DNA of 64,000 nucleotides. Source: Dermanyssus gallinae. Its lineage: Eukaryota > Arthropoda > Arachnida > Mesostigmata > Dermanyssidae. Location: the NCBI GenBank assembly GCA_003439945.1, contig QVRM01005607.1:740001-804000 (forward strand), written 5' to 3'. Position numbers and translations under genes: made by a program. The notes under the pieces were generated by a model. The model was not told the origin of the DNA. It ran no database searches and was given only the letters and a program-made list of their open reading frames with translations. This document shows positions 55,141-64,000 of this stretch, in pieces (the stretch's first letter is position 1; every line of letters starts with the position of its first letter).

Positions 55141-56199
55141 TTGCCTAAAACCGTGTTGTTGCTCTGACAAGCACTCGGTATTTTATAAGAAATCTTCTAC
55201 CTGACGCGCTGTCACTGCAGATAGATCTTTGTGAATGTCGCTTTTTTTTTCTCTGACTTTGACCGCCCATGAGTGCCAAAACAAAATAACAGCAGCAGCA
55301 GCAGCAGGCAGTTTCGGCGTATCCCGGCCAGCCAGTGCACAATACTTCCCTAACCTCTAGTATATGACAGTGTTTCAAGTTTGGTTCCCGATGTGGGAAT
55401 CTTCATTTTCTTGTGTCTGCAAATGCTAGATGTGTTACGCATAACAGACGATTTGAAGGGTCAAACACACGCACGCCAAGAATCGCAATCCGACTGTGGT
55501 TGGTTGAAAGCGTTATATTAGCCAAGAGAACAGTGTTATAGAAACCAAGAACAACAATAGCAGCAATAATAGATCTCACCTAATGACGTATTCGGGGCAG
55601 TAATGGATTACAAACACCTAGAGATTTTTACTGAATACCATACATGTGGCTCTAAACGGCCAGTGTAGAGTCTCACACTGTTCACATTAAGTGCGTAAAG
55701 GCGTTTCCACCCTTTAGTCATTCTCAAAAAATGCACCCTCTCATCCTTAAAATGTTTTTCAGAAAATAAACAAAACGCGCAGTCGATAATGACATGGAGA
55801 CACGGAACAATTGAGAATTACGTATACGATGAGCATACCCACGTGCATGCTATCACTTGAACCATGACACACAACAGCCGGTAATTTTCGTATGTCATAG
55901 TTTATGCGTGCGCTGCCATTTTTGCCACGAAGGTGCCGAAAAATAGAAAATTCTGAGATGCTTTTCGAAGGTAATTCTTAAAAAGCCCCACGGCGGCCTG
56001 AACTTTACACCCATTTAATGATCTTAGCTTAGATACTTTCAAGGAGATACTAAATCTTAAGCTGACCGTTGTGGCAAAGGATCAGGTAACGCTTCCAGTT
56101 AGGCTAACCAGAGCAGTTGGATATCCCCCATGCACGAAAAGCGATCAGCAAGCCTGATTAATAGAGCCACTACTATTGCTAATAGAACCAAGTTTTAAG
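55141..56199. other. No gene recognised
   Basis: A (CAG)n of about 19 bp lies at 55290-55308. No supported gene. Retroelement debris continuing from either side is possible. Confidence 0.35.
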
Positions 56200-56800
56200 C
56201 CGTGAGTAGTCAAAGGGCTGAAGCTTGGTTACGTGCCTATCCTGTCCGCGAATAGGGACTCCTTTGGAGAAGAGACGAAGGGTATAAGTATAGAGCTGCG
56301 GCTTGGTGTTGACTTAGTCTTGCCCCAACAATGTCGTTGTGGTGATCTTGTGGACGGACGTGTTGGCCCATCATAGCTTGTCATGCGCCTTGAGAGCACG
56401 CCAGTCTTTGGCTTTAAATGACACCTTTAATCGAGCACTAATGCTGGCTTTCCGTCTGTACTGGGTCTATCCAGGAACGATGGAAAAATATCTGCTTTGG
56501 AAAATGGAAAAATTACTGTCTCGCTCTGACCCCTTTGAGCGTGGCCACATGTTACAGTTTGGGACGCAACTGTAACCGACTTACTAGTTTCTTTGAGGGT
56601 CGGAGCAGGTGCAGGCCGAGCAGGTCATACTTACAGGTTAGCAGAGGCTAAGAAATGCAGAAAATACTCAGAAGTTTTTTATCCGCACCAATTTTGTCCG
56701 TTGGCCTTCGAGACACTACAGGCATAATCGACCCACTTTTTCGTCGAGTTTTGGCTAGCAGACGACCAACATATATCATGACTATGAGAAAGAGTACTGT
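56200..56800 (+). pseudogene. RLE-type retrotransposon C-terminal fragment
   Basis: The plus strand reads GISIELRLGVDLVLPQQCRCGDLVDGRVG (56281-56370), the cysteine-containing region before the endonuclease of this family. GFPSVLGLSRNDGK-like sequence follows (56450-56500), then HVTVWDATVTDLLVSLRVGAGAGRAGH with the catalytic WD (56550-56625). The last block is LAEAKKCRKYSEVFYPHQFCPLAFETL (56640-56720). Frameshifts and stops lie between blocks. Same broad family as the copies at 6611-7712, but closer to a different subfamily because the wording of its blocks differs. Confidence 0.75.
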
Positions 56801-58368
56801 TACCAATAGTTTTTTTTTTTATTAATCATAGCGTTCAATCCGCGACGCCATAGCGGACAATTCACTCATGTCGACGTCGAAAGCCGAGGTAAATGAACAG
56901 AAAACCTGCCCAGAATCACAGCGGCAAGATAAAGGTAACAGCAGTAAGATGAAAGACAGAGTTCGGCAAGTCAAACGAGGCAAGGACTCGAAATTGATAC
57001 CAGAATGCCAACCAACAGCGGAACAACCTGGCGGAACTGATGATGACGTGACGGCATGAAACGTGACCAACTCGTCAGAAACAGCAAGACGAAGACCGCG
57101 TCCTCCAAAATGCTTGTTCTTCTAGCAAAGCTGCGGTGACACGTTGATAGCTCTGCATTGATGTCGTATTACGGGTAACGTTGTACCGTTTCCTACATAG
57201 CCGCGAGGGCAGGCTCTCTTCTCGTGCTAGCGCATGCAGCTAATGAGTTCATCATTAGCATCGCCGACATCATCAGTTGTCACCGACACTATTGTCCCCG
57301 CCACAATAAGCATCATCATCACCACCACCACCACCACCACCACCACCACCACCACCACCACAATTACCTGGTGGATCATGATTACAATTACATAGCATCG
57401 AGCCATTATGAGCGATCACGTAACACAGCTAATTGTTAGCTCGAACAGACGGAACTAGGTTGTCCCGGCTCTACGCAAATGCATCGCGAGCGTGTACCGG
57501 CTGTGTCTCAGACAGACGACATTAGGTATTCATGCTCTCCGGTCACAACAGCTCTCCAGCCTGGTCGTAGCTGGCCGAAACGTGTGACAAACGTGACTTA
57601 AGATGTACTTTTACGACTACTATTACAAGGCAAACGAGTACGTTTAGAGTTCTTAATTATTAGAGAACGTTATTACAAGTTAAGTTATTGAAGAACAGCT
57701 CAACCAACCGACCAAGATCGAGCGGTTGATCGAGCGTAGTGATCGACAGACCGCAAATCAGAACTTCCAGTGGTGCTCCCAGTGGACTCTTGATGTAAGG
57801 AAAAATGAAAGAAAGTATCATTTTCTCTGCTGCTGCTGTTGCTGCTGCCGCTGTTATAGAGCAGAGCCAATTCTGGATGACCACACTTAAAGGTGGCAAG
57901 ACGCGGTCGGTGGCGCGGGACCAGCTAAGCCAGTGTCAAAAAAGACGTCTTTTTCGGCAGTTGGATAGGTAGGCGGCACCAACGTACTCGTTATTGTTAC
58001 CGCGAAACGCTTATTGTATGACGCACCGGATCAGCTACAGCATCGATTTACCCAGATAAGGTTGGAAAGACGCTTCGGATTCGGCACATTGACACTTTTC
58101 GACAAGCACTCCATATGCGTTTAGTGATAAAACGCACAACTAAAAACATGATTTACCTGTGCACAACAAATACACACTCAAACGTGTGCATTTAGAGTAC
58201 GATATCATTAGTTGGCTGGTGCGTGGCGTTATTTTGTCAGTGCTCGAGTGACATATGTGTGTGTGTGTGTAAGTGAGTTTGTACATACTCCGTGTTAACC
58301 TGTTTCGCCCTTCGTCTAACAGTGCAATTTTGTGGCTTCGGTCAAACTGCTTGTCGTTTGCTTTCAGT
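56801..58368. other. No gene recognised upstream of the transporter gene
   Basis: A T10 tract lies near 56811-56820 and (CAC)n at 57318-57361. 5' UTR exon(s) and promoter of the transporter gene may lie here or further left, but no signal is certain. Confidence 0.4.
57318..57361. repeat. (CAC)n microsatellite
   Basis: About 14 CAC units preceded by CAT units. The poly-His frame is a by-product. Confidence 0.95.
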
Positions 58369-58379
58369 GTTCCGGAACA

Positions 58380-58637
58380 ATGGATAAGACCGATTCGACG
58401 TATACGCTGCACTCTGCAGACTCCATTATGTCTGTATCCGACCTAATGCCGCTGCCCCCGTCACCCCAGCCGCCTGGCTCCCAGCAGAAAGTGGGGTTCG
58501 TGTCGCCGGCCGTCAAGCAAAAGATCAAGTCAACGCTCCACTTTATCCAGAACCTTAAACTCGAGGCGTTCTTGCTCGTCTATGTGATGGCTTTCTCGAT
58601 GCGGTTAATTACCACGCAAGATATCCTTCTCGTAAAG
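58380..58637 (+). CDS. SLC46 / proton-coupled folate transporter-like protein, first coding exon (partial gene)
   Basis: The ATG at 58380 follows a splice acceptor (TTTGCTTTCAG ending at 58368), so at least one 5' UTR exon lies upstream. The 86 codons give a cytosolic N-terminus rich in Ser/Pro (LMPLPPSPQPPGSQQK). There follows the start of transmembrane helix 1 (LEAFLLVYVMAFSMRLITTQDILL, about residues 61-84). The exon ends in AAG at a GTAGGT donor, phase 0. The next exon (60374-60545) continues the same family. This family of 12-helix MFS carriers moves folates or other small solutes across membranes. The substrate of this member cannot be told. Family assignment rests on the combination of this helix, the cysteine-bearing loop and the MFS signature of the next exon. 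Confidence 0.85.
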
Positions 58638-59679
58638 GTAGGTCCTAACGAATTACTGGTGTTGCTTGTTGCTATCTGTCGTTTCTACTGAAGTACCAAG
58701 TAAAACCACACTTGACGAGCTAGTCTTTTTTGCTGGTGATAAATACCTATTAACAACGTGTGTTTTCGTGTGACTTTGGGGCTATGTTTCGACACTCAAA
58801 AAGTCTTTTTTTTTTATATAGACTTTTCGGAAAACTTTTTTTTACATAGCTTTTGGATTTAATCGTTGAAAAACTGGCAAATACACTCAAGCGGTCCGCA
58901 TTGCATTGGTCTTAGTTTAGTCCTAATCAAAGTATTTTCTAAAGATGAGCACTTGTAAGTAAAGTGTGTTATCGTAACATTGGAGCTACATCTCAATACT
59001 TAAAATGACATACCTCTTCGAAAGATGACTTTTGATAGTTTTTTATTCATTCAGAGAACTGGATTATGTTTTTGTACCACACTGGTCCTACCCACATATA
59101 CGAAAATAGACATGTGTCGTAACGGGCTTAAACGCGCGGTTTCTTGTATTGGAATATTAGTCCATCATTTTCAATTCATGGCGCCGATATTAGTATTATT
59201 ATTACTGTTCATGCTTTCTCTGTCAAGAGTGCTTGACTAGAGAATTTCTTAGGATTGCAGTATTTGTCCTAATGAAAATATCTGCAAGGAAAACGTTTGC
59301 AATCATAAACGTCAAGATGACATGACATAAGTTCAAGTATTATGTATTCCTAGTTTGCAGTTTAATGCAATAAGATTTCTTTGGTTTCAAGTTTATTCAC
59401 CATACGTTGGTAGTATGTAAGTACAACCCTTCATAGATCTTTTTCTGTTGTTCGGCACGTTAAATGTATGTTTTTCTGTGACGATAATTTTCATCTATCA
59501 CTGCAAAAAGCAGTGCATTACAAAAATGAAAATAATACCATAGCCAAATAATAGGGACAATGGTCAATATTTCATCGTGGCCGGCCATTATAGATCCATA
59601 GCCTTTACGGATTGCTAGTGCTTTGGATTGCACGCGGCCGGCAAACGATTTTTTGCCTTCTTTTTACAGGCTTGGAATT

Positions 59680-59905
59680 GGCAAACTATGTGGCATATCT
59701 TCAATGCCCCGAGGGCCAAACACATCTAGGGTTTCCCCAACAGTCCTTGTAAAAGCCTGGCCGCTGACTTCTAGCCGTACACGGTTGATCGCCTATTCTC
59801 AATGAGCATCATTCAAAGAAAACATTGGGAATCGAACCGGCGGCACTCCAGTAGATGACAACCATGACTAGCGCACCAGTCCCCTAGACCACGCCGCCAC
59901 TCAGC
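59680..59905 (-). repeat. tRNA-derived SINE, family B, copy 2
   Basis: The minus strand begins GGCGGCGTGGTCTAGGGGAC, then TGGTGCGCTAGTCATGGTTG, TCATCTACT, and B box GGTTCGATTCC. The body blocks match copy 1 at 46005-46257: TTTCTTTGAATGATGCTCAT, CAAGGACTGTTGGGGAAACC, GGCATTGAAGATATGCC. It lies inside intron 1 of the transporter gene, antisense to it. Confidence 0.85.
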
Positions 59906-59950
59906 AGTGGAGCTTAAATGAACCTATATCGTATCAAAGGTTGCTCAGAA

Positions 59951-59951
<1 letters not shown>

Positions 59952-59986
<35 letters not shown>
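59952..59986. repeat. (TA)n microsatellite left of a retroelement fragment
   Basis: TA run of about 35 bp ending near the first base of the fragment. Confidence 0.95.
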
Positions 59987-59991
<5 letters not shown>

Positions 59992-59993
59992 TG

Positions 59994-60207
59994 TCTAAGA
60001 TTGGCCACGGGGGACCTGCGCGCTGGTGAATTTTTCCGGCAAAGGCTGTCACTGGATATACAACGTGGTAACGCCACGGCGGTGCTTGGTACCTTGTCCA
60101 GATGGTCGACACCAGGCCTGGACCTAGGGCTGGTGTAGTTTGTCGACACGTTCGCTGGGGGACAATTGTTTACACCCCGTTATGAGTTAAATAAATAATT
60201 ATAACCT
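59994..60207 (+). pseudogene. RLE-type retrotransposon extreme C-terminus, inserted in TA repeat
   Basis: The frame to the stop at 60138 reads LATGDLRAGEFFRQRLSLDIQRGNATAVLGTL, the conserved C-terminal end of the RLE-type family (compare FLRQALSLAVCRGNAASILG at 7640-7700). A short 3' UTR of about 70 bp ends at AATAATTATAACC immediately before another TA run. Only the last approximately 210 bp of the element were inserted or survive. It lies in intron 1 of the transporter gene. Confidence 0.8.
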
Positions 60208-60227
60208 ATATATATATATATATATAA
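60208..60227. repeat. (TA)n microsatellite right of the fragment
   Basis: Short TA run. Confidence 0.9.
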
Positions 60228-60373
60228 TACCTTCAACAAACAGCTCTTACACTTTAACCTCGAACTCATATAGAACGTTGTCATTCAATTGCGTATATTA
60301 ATGTTTTTTTCTTTCCAGCCCAGAAACGACTCAATTAAAGTACAAATCGATTTGCTTGTTTGCTCGTTTGTAG

Positions 60374-60545
60374 GCGTGCCTTCTCCAGGCAAACGTCTCC
60401 GAGGCGGAATGCGCCCACCCGTCAGAGGAGCTGAAGTCGCGAATCGAGCGTCAGGCCAATACAGTAAACCTGTTCACAATTCTTGTCCAGCTCGTGCCGT
60501 CTGCCATACTATCAATATTCGTCGGAACGTGGAGTGATAAATATG
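60374..60545 (+). CDS. SLC46-like transporter, second coding exon (partial gene)
   Basis: The acceptor is GTTTGTAG before 60374 and the donor is GTATGT at 60546; the exon is 172 nt and ends in phase 1. It encodes ACLLQANVSEAECAHPSEEL, the extracellular loop with two cysteines and an NVS glycosylation sequon. RIERQANTVNLFTILVQLVP continues into helix 2. The exon closes with AILSIFVGTWSDKYG, the MFS signature G-x-W-S-D-K-x-G at the cytosolic end of helix 2. The phase-0 join with the first exon keeps the frame open. The following exon should start by completing the glycine codon and then the usual RR/RK-P; I cannot find it before 64000, so intron 2 appears longer than 3.4 kb. Confidence 0.88.
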
Positions 60546-61589
60546 GTATGTAATAAATATTTAAGACAACAAATTATAGTAACACGAGCATTTGGATTCT
60601 AACGTTTGGGCGTTTTGTTGACTACCTTGGCATTATAGCTATTGGTTGCTGTTTGTTGTACACTCAACTACTTTGGCATTGTGCACTTACTTTCTAAATA
60701 CCCTTTCGTATTGCCTTCAATCTATGTGTGCAACATGTTTGTCTGTCACGGTTGCTGTACTAGCAGAACTAGACCTGCAGTTACGACTTATTGTTGTTGC
60801 TGATATACTTGTACCCGGTTCATTATAATCATCCCACCGTTCATTTTAAGAAATTCTGCCGGAATCTTGCTGTAACCCCAGTCCAATTAATTACTGCTTG
60901 TTTGTTGTATAACAAGGCGATAAGAACATCTACCTTAATAAACGAATCAAGACTGTTGACAGCATAAGTGAGTAAAGTGCATTTAAAACGTTGGTGGACC
61001 GCTCGAAGACCAGCTTAGCCATATTTCTGTATAACAAGACAATTCTTCAGCCATGAGAGTTATACAGCTTTACACCGAAGTCGGTCTCCTTAGTAATGGA
61101 GTACACAAGTGCGCAGTTTCATATCACAGACAAACCTCGCAATAGTTCATGCCGTATAATTGTGAGATCATTAGACACAAGTTCAATTAGCCCTCACATC
61201 GTGCGATTAAATAACTTGCCCGCCAGTATAAATAAAATGAATATGACTAAGTTAACGAAAAAGCACACTTGAGTACAGATAGTGTCATGCTATTGTTTAT
61301 GACTCAACAAGCTACGCCGTAAATAAATAACAAGCCCAAATAACTCCGGATGAGCCCTAATTGTTAGTCAACTGCGAGATATGACTGACTAATAAACTGC
61401 ATTATATATATATATATAGGGTGTTCCAAAATTCGCTCAACAACTCGGCATAATTTTTTTTTGCAATGAGACGAGGGGGCGGACATGTCGTCAATTGAGC
61501 GTGAAAGCCAACATATACAAATTGCAAAGGGTTTCATTTTTGAGGATTATCTTTAATATGGTATTCGTTCTGATATGAACTAACGTATA

Positions 61590-61880
61590 ATGCAATTCAA
61601 CAGATGCAAACTTTTCTTCCAAACGCGCAGGCTTGATTGGTTTGTCGATAGAATGACTAGGACTCTCGCAGATTTGGTGAATATATGTCAGGATAAAAAG
61701 ATTGATACAGCTATTTTTGGTACTTTTGCTATCACTCCAAAAGAAGACATTTCCGCTTTCAAAGAGCCGAATGTGGTCGAGCAGACCATATATCTGCGAG
61801 ATGTGGAAGCACACACAATACATATACAAAATAACCATATTCAACACTGGCATGCTCAAGTCTTCTATCAATTCTCCTAA
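61590..61880 (+). other. Unassigned 96-codon open frame
   Basis: The composition is protein-like (DWFVDRMTRTLADLVNICQD, EPNVVEQTIYLRDVEAHTIH) and less biased than neighbouring chance frames, but I recognise no domain. A TA run and GGGTGTTCCAAAATTC lie upstream at 61404-61435. No matching inverted copy was found, so a transposon origin is not shown. Confidence 0.2.
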
Positions 61881-62019
61881 ATACACAAATAGATCCGGAT
61901 CACGACAATTTGCGTCAAAAAGTATATTTAGAAACCACCATCTTCTTCATTAACTAATACATGACAAATCTCTTTAAAACAGTATTTGCCCGTACTATGT
62001 TATTCCTTTCGATTGGATT

Positions 62020-62131
62020 TCTATATATATATATATATATGTATTATATTAGTAGATTTATTTTCCGTATAATACATTCGGTACATGTTATACATATCAC
62101 GAAATATATATATATATATATATATATATAC
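62020..62131. repeat. (TA)n microsatellites
   Basis: TA runs at about 62022-62040 and 62105-62130. Confidence 0.92.
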
Positions 62132-62955
62132 ATGTTAACGTTAAAACGAGTTGCGGATGCGTTTGGGTCTCTTTTCTTAAACCAGTTGGCAGTAGAGATC
62201 CGTGTTGATCATCGTTTGGCGATGCTTGAGCCACGAAGTTTAATCCGTTAAACGTTCTGATGGTAGGACATTGATCCCCTTCGAGTCAGGACGGTTTTAA
62301 TACGGGAGGGGGAAATGCTTTTAGGCAAGCGAAAACAGTGTCGGACTGATTTACTACACTTTGTCGGAGTCAGTCCGACGCGGCGAATTTCAAACTGAGT
62401 AATAATATATAGCCAAGGAGACTAAGAAGAGGAAATGTCGTAGGCGCGTAAATGTTGGACAGGCGTTCAACCGTCTGCTTTTGAGATGCTTGGCCTTAGT
62501 GGCCCTGTGACGGAGACAGTACTTAATCGCATCTGTGCTAAGCTGAGTAACACGACGTAAAATGAAAGATCGGGCGACCTTCGTCTTAGGCAGAGGATAT
62601 ATAAGCTTCGATCCATCGCAACAGCAGCGATGATAGGAGTCGTTTGCAAAATCGTTGGCCGGGCTGATCCCGGGCCGGTGACCGACGCATAAGTGATATA
62701 CGAACGGTGACAACAATTGTAACGGACAACGTATTCCGAATCAAACAACTAACGGGTTTGGTTGGTCCACACTATATATTGCTATGTATACATATATAAA
62801 ACATGCATCCATGTCTGCTAAAAATGTGAGAATTGTTGCAGACGTCGGTATTTATGTTCCTACTATTTAATTTGTCTGTTGAGGCAGCCCCGACGTACAG
62901 AGCATGTTGGCTTTTTCTTTAATGGTACGCTATCTGGAGCAGATCTGCGCTATCA

Positions 62956-62995
62956 ATTATATATATATATATATATATATGAATAATATTAGTTC

Positions 62996-63038
<43 letters not shown>

Positions 63039-63050
63039 TAATATAAGTTC

Positions 63051-63093
<43 letters not shown>

Positions 63094-63105
63094 TAATATT
63101 AGTTC
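62956..63105. repeat. Higher-order repeat of (TA)n plus GAATAATATTAGTTC
   Basis: Three TA runs, each followed by the same 15-nt phrase GAATAATATTAGTTC (one with AA for TT), at about 62981, 63036 and 63091. The spacing of 55 bp shows a tandem unit made of TA run plus spacer. Confidence 0.92.
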
Positions 63106-63319
63106 AGTCGCTAGCTGAGGTTTGTGTCGGTTGACCCGTGTCTTATTTTGATTCTTTACAGCCAACAGTAGAGCGAACTGCCAAAGGCAGTGTACCACCA
63201 GGCGCGGGCGGGTAATCATCGACCAAGTTGGTCGATAACGGAACCGCTCTGTTGCTGCCGTGGTGGATTAGTTTTGACCAACAACGGCCAACAAAGCCAG
63301 TGGCTGCAACACTGGAACG

Positions 63320-63565
63320 ACGACGTCAATATTAACAACAACATCAGCAAGAACAACCATAACATTAACAAGAGCAAAAATAGCATCAACAAGAACAATA
63401 AGAAGAACAACAATATCACGACTAGAAGGATAATAACATAAACAAAAACAACAATAAAATCATCAATGACAAGAAAGGAAAACAACAGCAGCAACAACAA
63501 CAGCAACAGCAACAACAGCAGCAAGAACAACAACAACAACAACAGCAATAACAACAACAACAACG
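63320..63565. repeat. CAA/CAG-rich low-complexity region
   Basis: AACAACAAC and AACAGCAACAAC repeats. Frames are poly-Asn on plus and poly-Leu on minus. Confidence 0.9.
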
Positions 63566-63812
63566 GTGATCGTAGCTCATTGGACCATCGTGCTTTGTGG
63601 CTTCCCATATGTCTAGCGAGGCGAATGGCTTACTTAAATCTGAAACGGCAAACCCGCCACGGATCCGATGGTCAGGTCTGGACCACCCCGTCTGTCTATG
63701 ATTAGACACACAGACATCTACCCACCCACACACACCCCCGCACAGTATTTGTGAGTGAGAACGGCCGTATCGACTATGATGTCTCTCAGCGCCAAGTACA
63801 ATTATGGACACC

Positions 63813-63816
<4 letters not shown>

Positions 63817-63866
<50 letters not shown>

Positions 63867-63911
63867 GCTGTAAATATTTTAAACTTGTATATATATATAT
63901 ATATATATATA
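63817..63911. repeat. (TA)n microsatellites
   Basis: TA runs at 63817-63862 and 63888-63911. Confidence 0.95.
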
Positions 63912-64000
63912 TTGCTACAGACGACTACAGCTCCTGTGGTCAAAAAAAACACGTACGTTCTCCCGTGGAACAAGGTCCATTAACACGATTCTCTAAGCCA

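Larger units (their letters stand above)
58638..60373 (+). other. Intron 1 of the transporter gene
   Basis: The donor is GTAGGT at 58638 and the acceptor is TTGTAG ending at 60373. The intron holds a minus-strand SINE (59680-59905) and a retroelement fragment between TA repeats (59952-60227). The segment 58638-59679 contains no recognised feature. Confidence 0.75.
60546..64000 (+). other. Presumed intron 2 of the transporter gene (runs off the window)
   Basis: Begins at a GTATGT donor. It contains TA microsatellites, a CAA-rich block, an unassigned frame at 61590-61880 and nothing that continues the MFS protein. The segments 60546-61400 and 62130-62940 show no recognised feature. Confidence 0.6.

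Noticed and set aside
57224..57439. Poly-His frame that might be a metal-binding protein
   Set aside because: The His run is a pure (CAC)n microsatellite, and flanking residues show no domain or splice context.
62956..63105. CRISPR-like array (repeat, spacer, repeat)
   Set aside because: The repeat is a TA microsatellite and the spacers are identical, the reverse of CRISPR organisation; the genome is eukaryotic.
63150..63235. Candidate third exon of the transporter after TTTGATTCTTTACAG
   Set aside because: Acceptor-like, but the phase-1 translation does not continue the MFS signature (no RR/RK-P) and is not hydrophobic.

Overview
The window is eukaryotic nuclear DNA, almost certainly from an animal and most likely an arthropod. 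A mite or other chelicerate is my guess, from the long TA runs, the CAA/CAG-rich stretches and the transposon mix, but nothing in the sequence proves it. Gene density is very low. Only two host genes are supported: a tRNA-Lys(UUU) at 4671-4743, and the first two recognisable coding exons (58380-58637 and 60374-60545, + strand) of an SLC46 / proton-coupled-folate-transporter-like MFS carrier, whose remaining exons must lie beyond the right edge.

Almost everything else is decayed mobile DNA embedded in microsatellites. Left third (1-20 kb): a ruined non-LTR reverse transcriptase (RT) on the minus strand (1960-3480); three head-to-tail C-terminal fragments of a retroelement with a restriction-like endonuclease (RLE; 6611-7712); an R1/jockey-like C-terminal fragment (9600-10320); an RT fragment whose motif block is present three times in tandem (10689-11244); an RT plus RLE remnant (12103-13640); a tRNA-derived SINE (13845-14032); and two more RT ruins in opposite orientations (18420-19420 minus, 19490-19810 plus).

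Middle (20-45 kb): CAA/CAG/GTT-rich low-complexity DNA (about 14.7-16.6, 21.7-23.5, 25.3-25.7, 38.6-40.5 and 44.7-45.3 kb); a mariner element bounded by matching terminal inverted repeats and sitting in a TA run (27991-29254); an R2-like endonuclease fragment (34757-35645); two further mariner ruins (35647-36600 minus, 36647-37373 plus); further copies of the first SINE family; and a 64-bp copy of the R2-like 3' end alone (42741-42804).

Right part (45-64 kb): a second tRNA-headed SINE family (46005-46257 and 59680-59905), a nearly full-length CR1-like retrotransposon on the minus strand (about 52866-48828) and a fragment of a relative (46830-47440), another RT ruin (54730-55140), another RLE-type remnant (56200-56800), and then the transporter gene, whose intron 1 holds a SINE and an RLE fragment set in TA repeats.

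The most notable item is in the CR1-like element. The N-terminal part of its ORF1 carries a canonical 2A ribosome-skipping motif (GDIETNPGP) directly after a leucine-rich hydrophobic segment and before a cysteine-rich finger. This arrangement is known from some APE-type non-LTR elements as a combined 2A/signal sequence. Other notable patterns are two tRNA-derived SINE families, repeated association of retroelement ends with TA and TAA microsatellites, and several perfect or near-perfect inverted repeats. The retroelement and transposase reading frames all show stops, frameshifts or truncations, so none looks autonomous.
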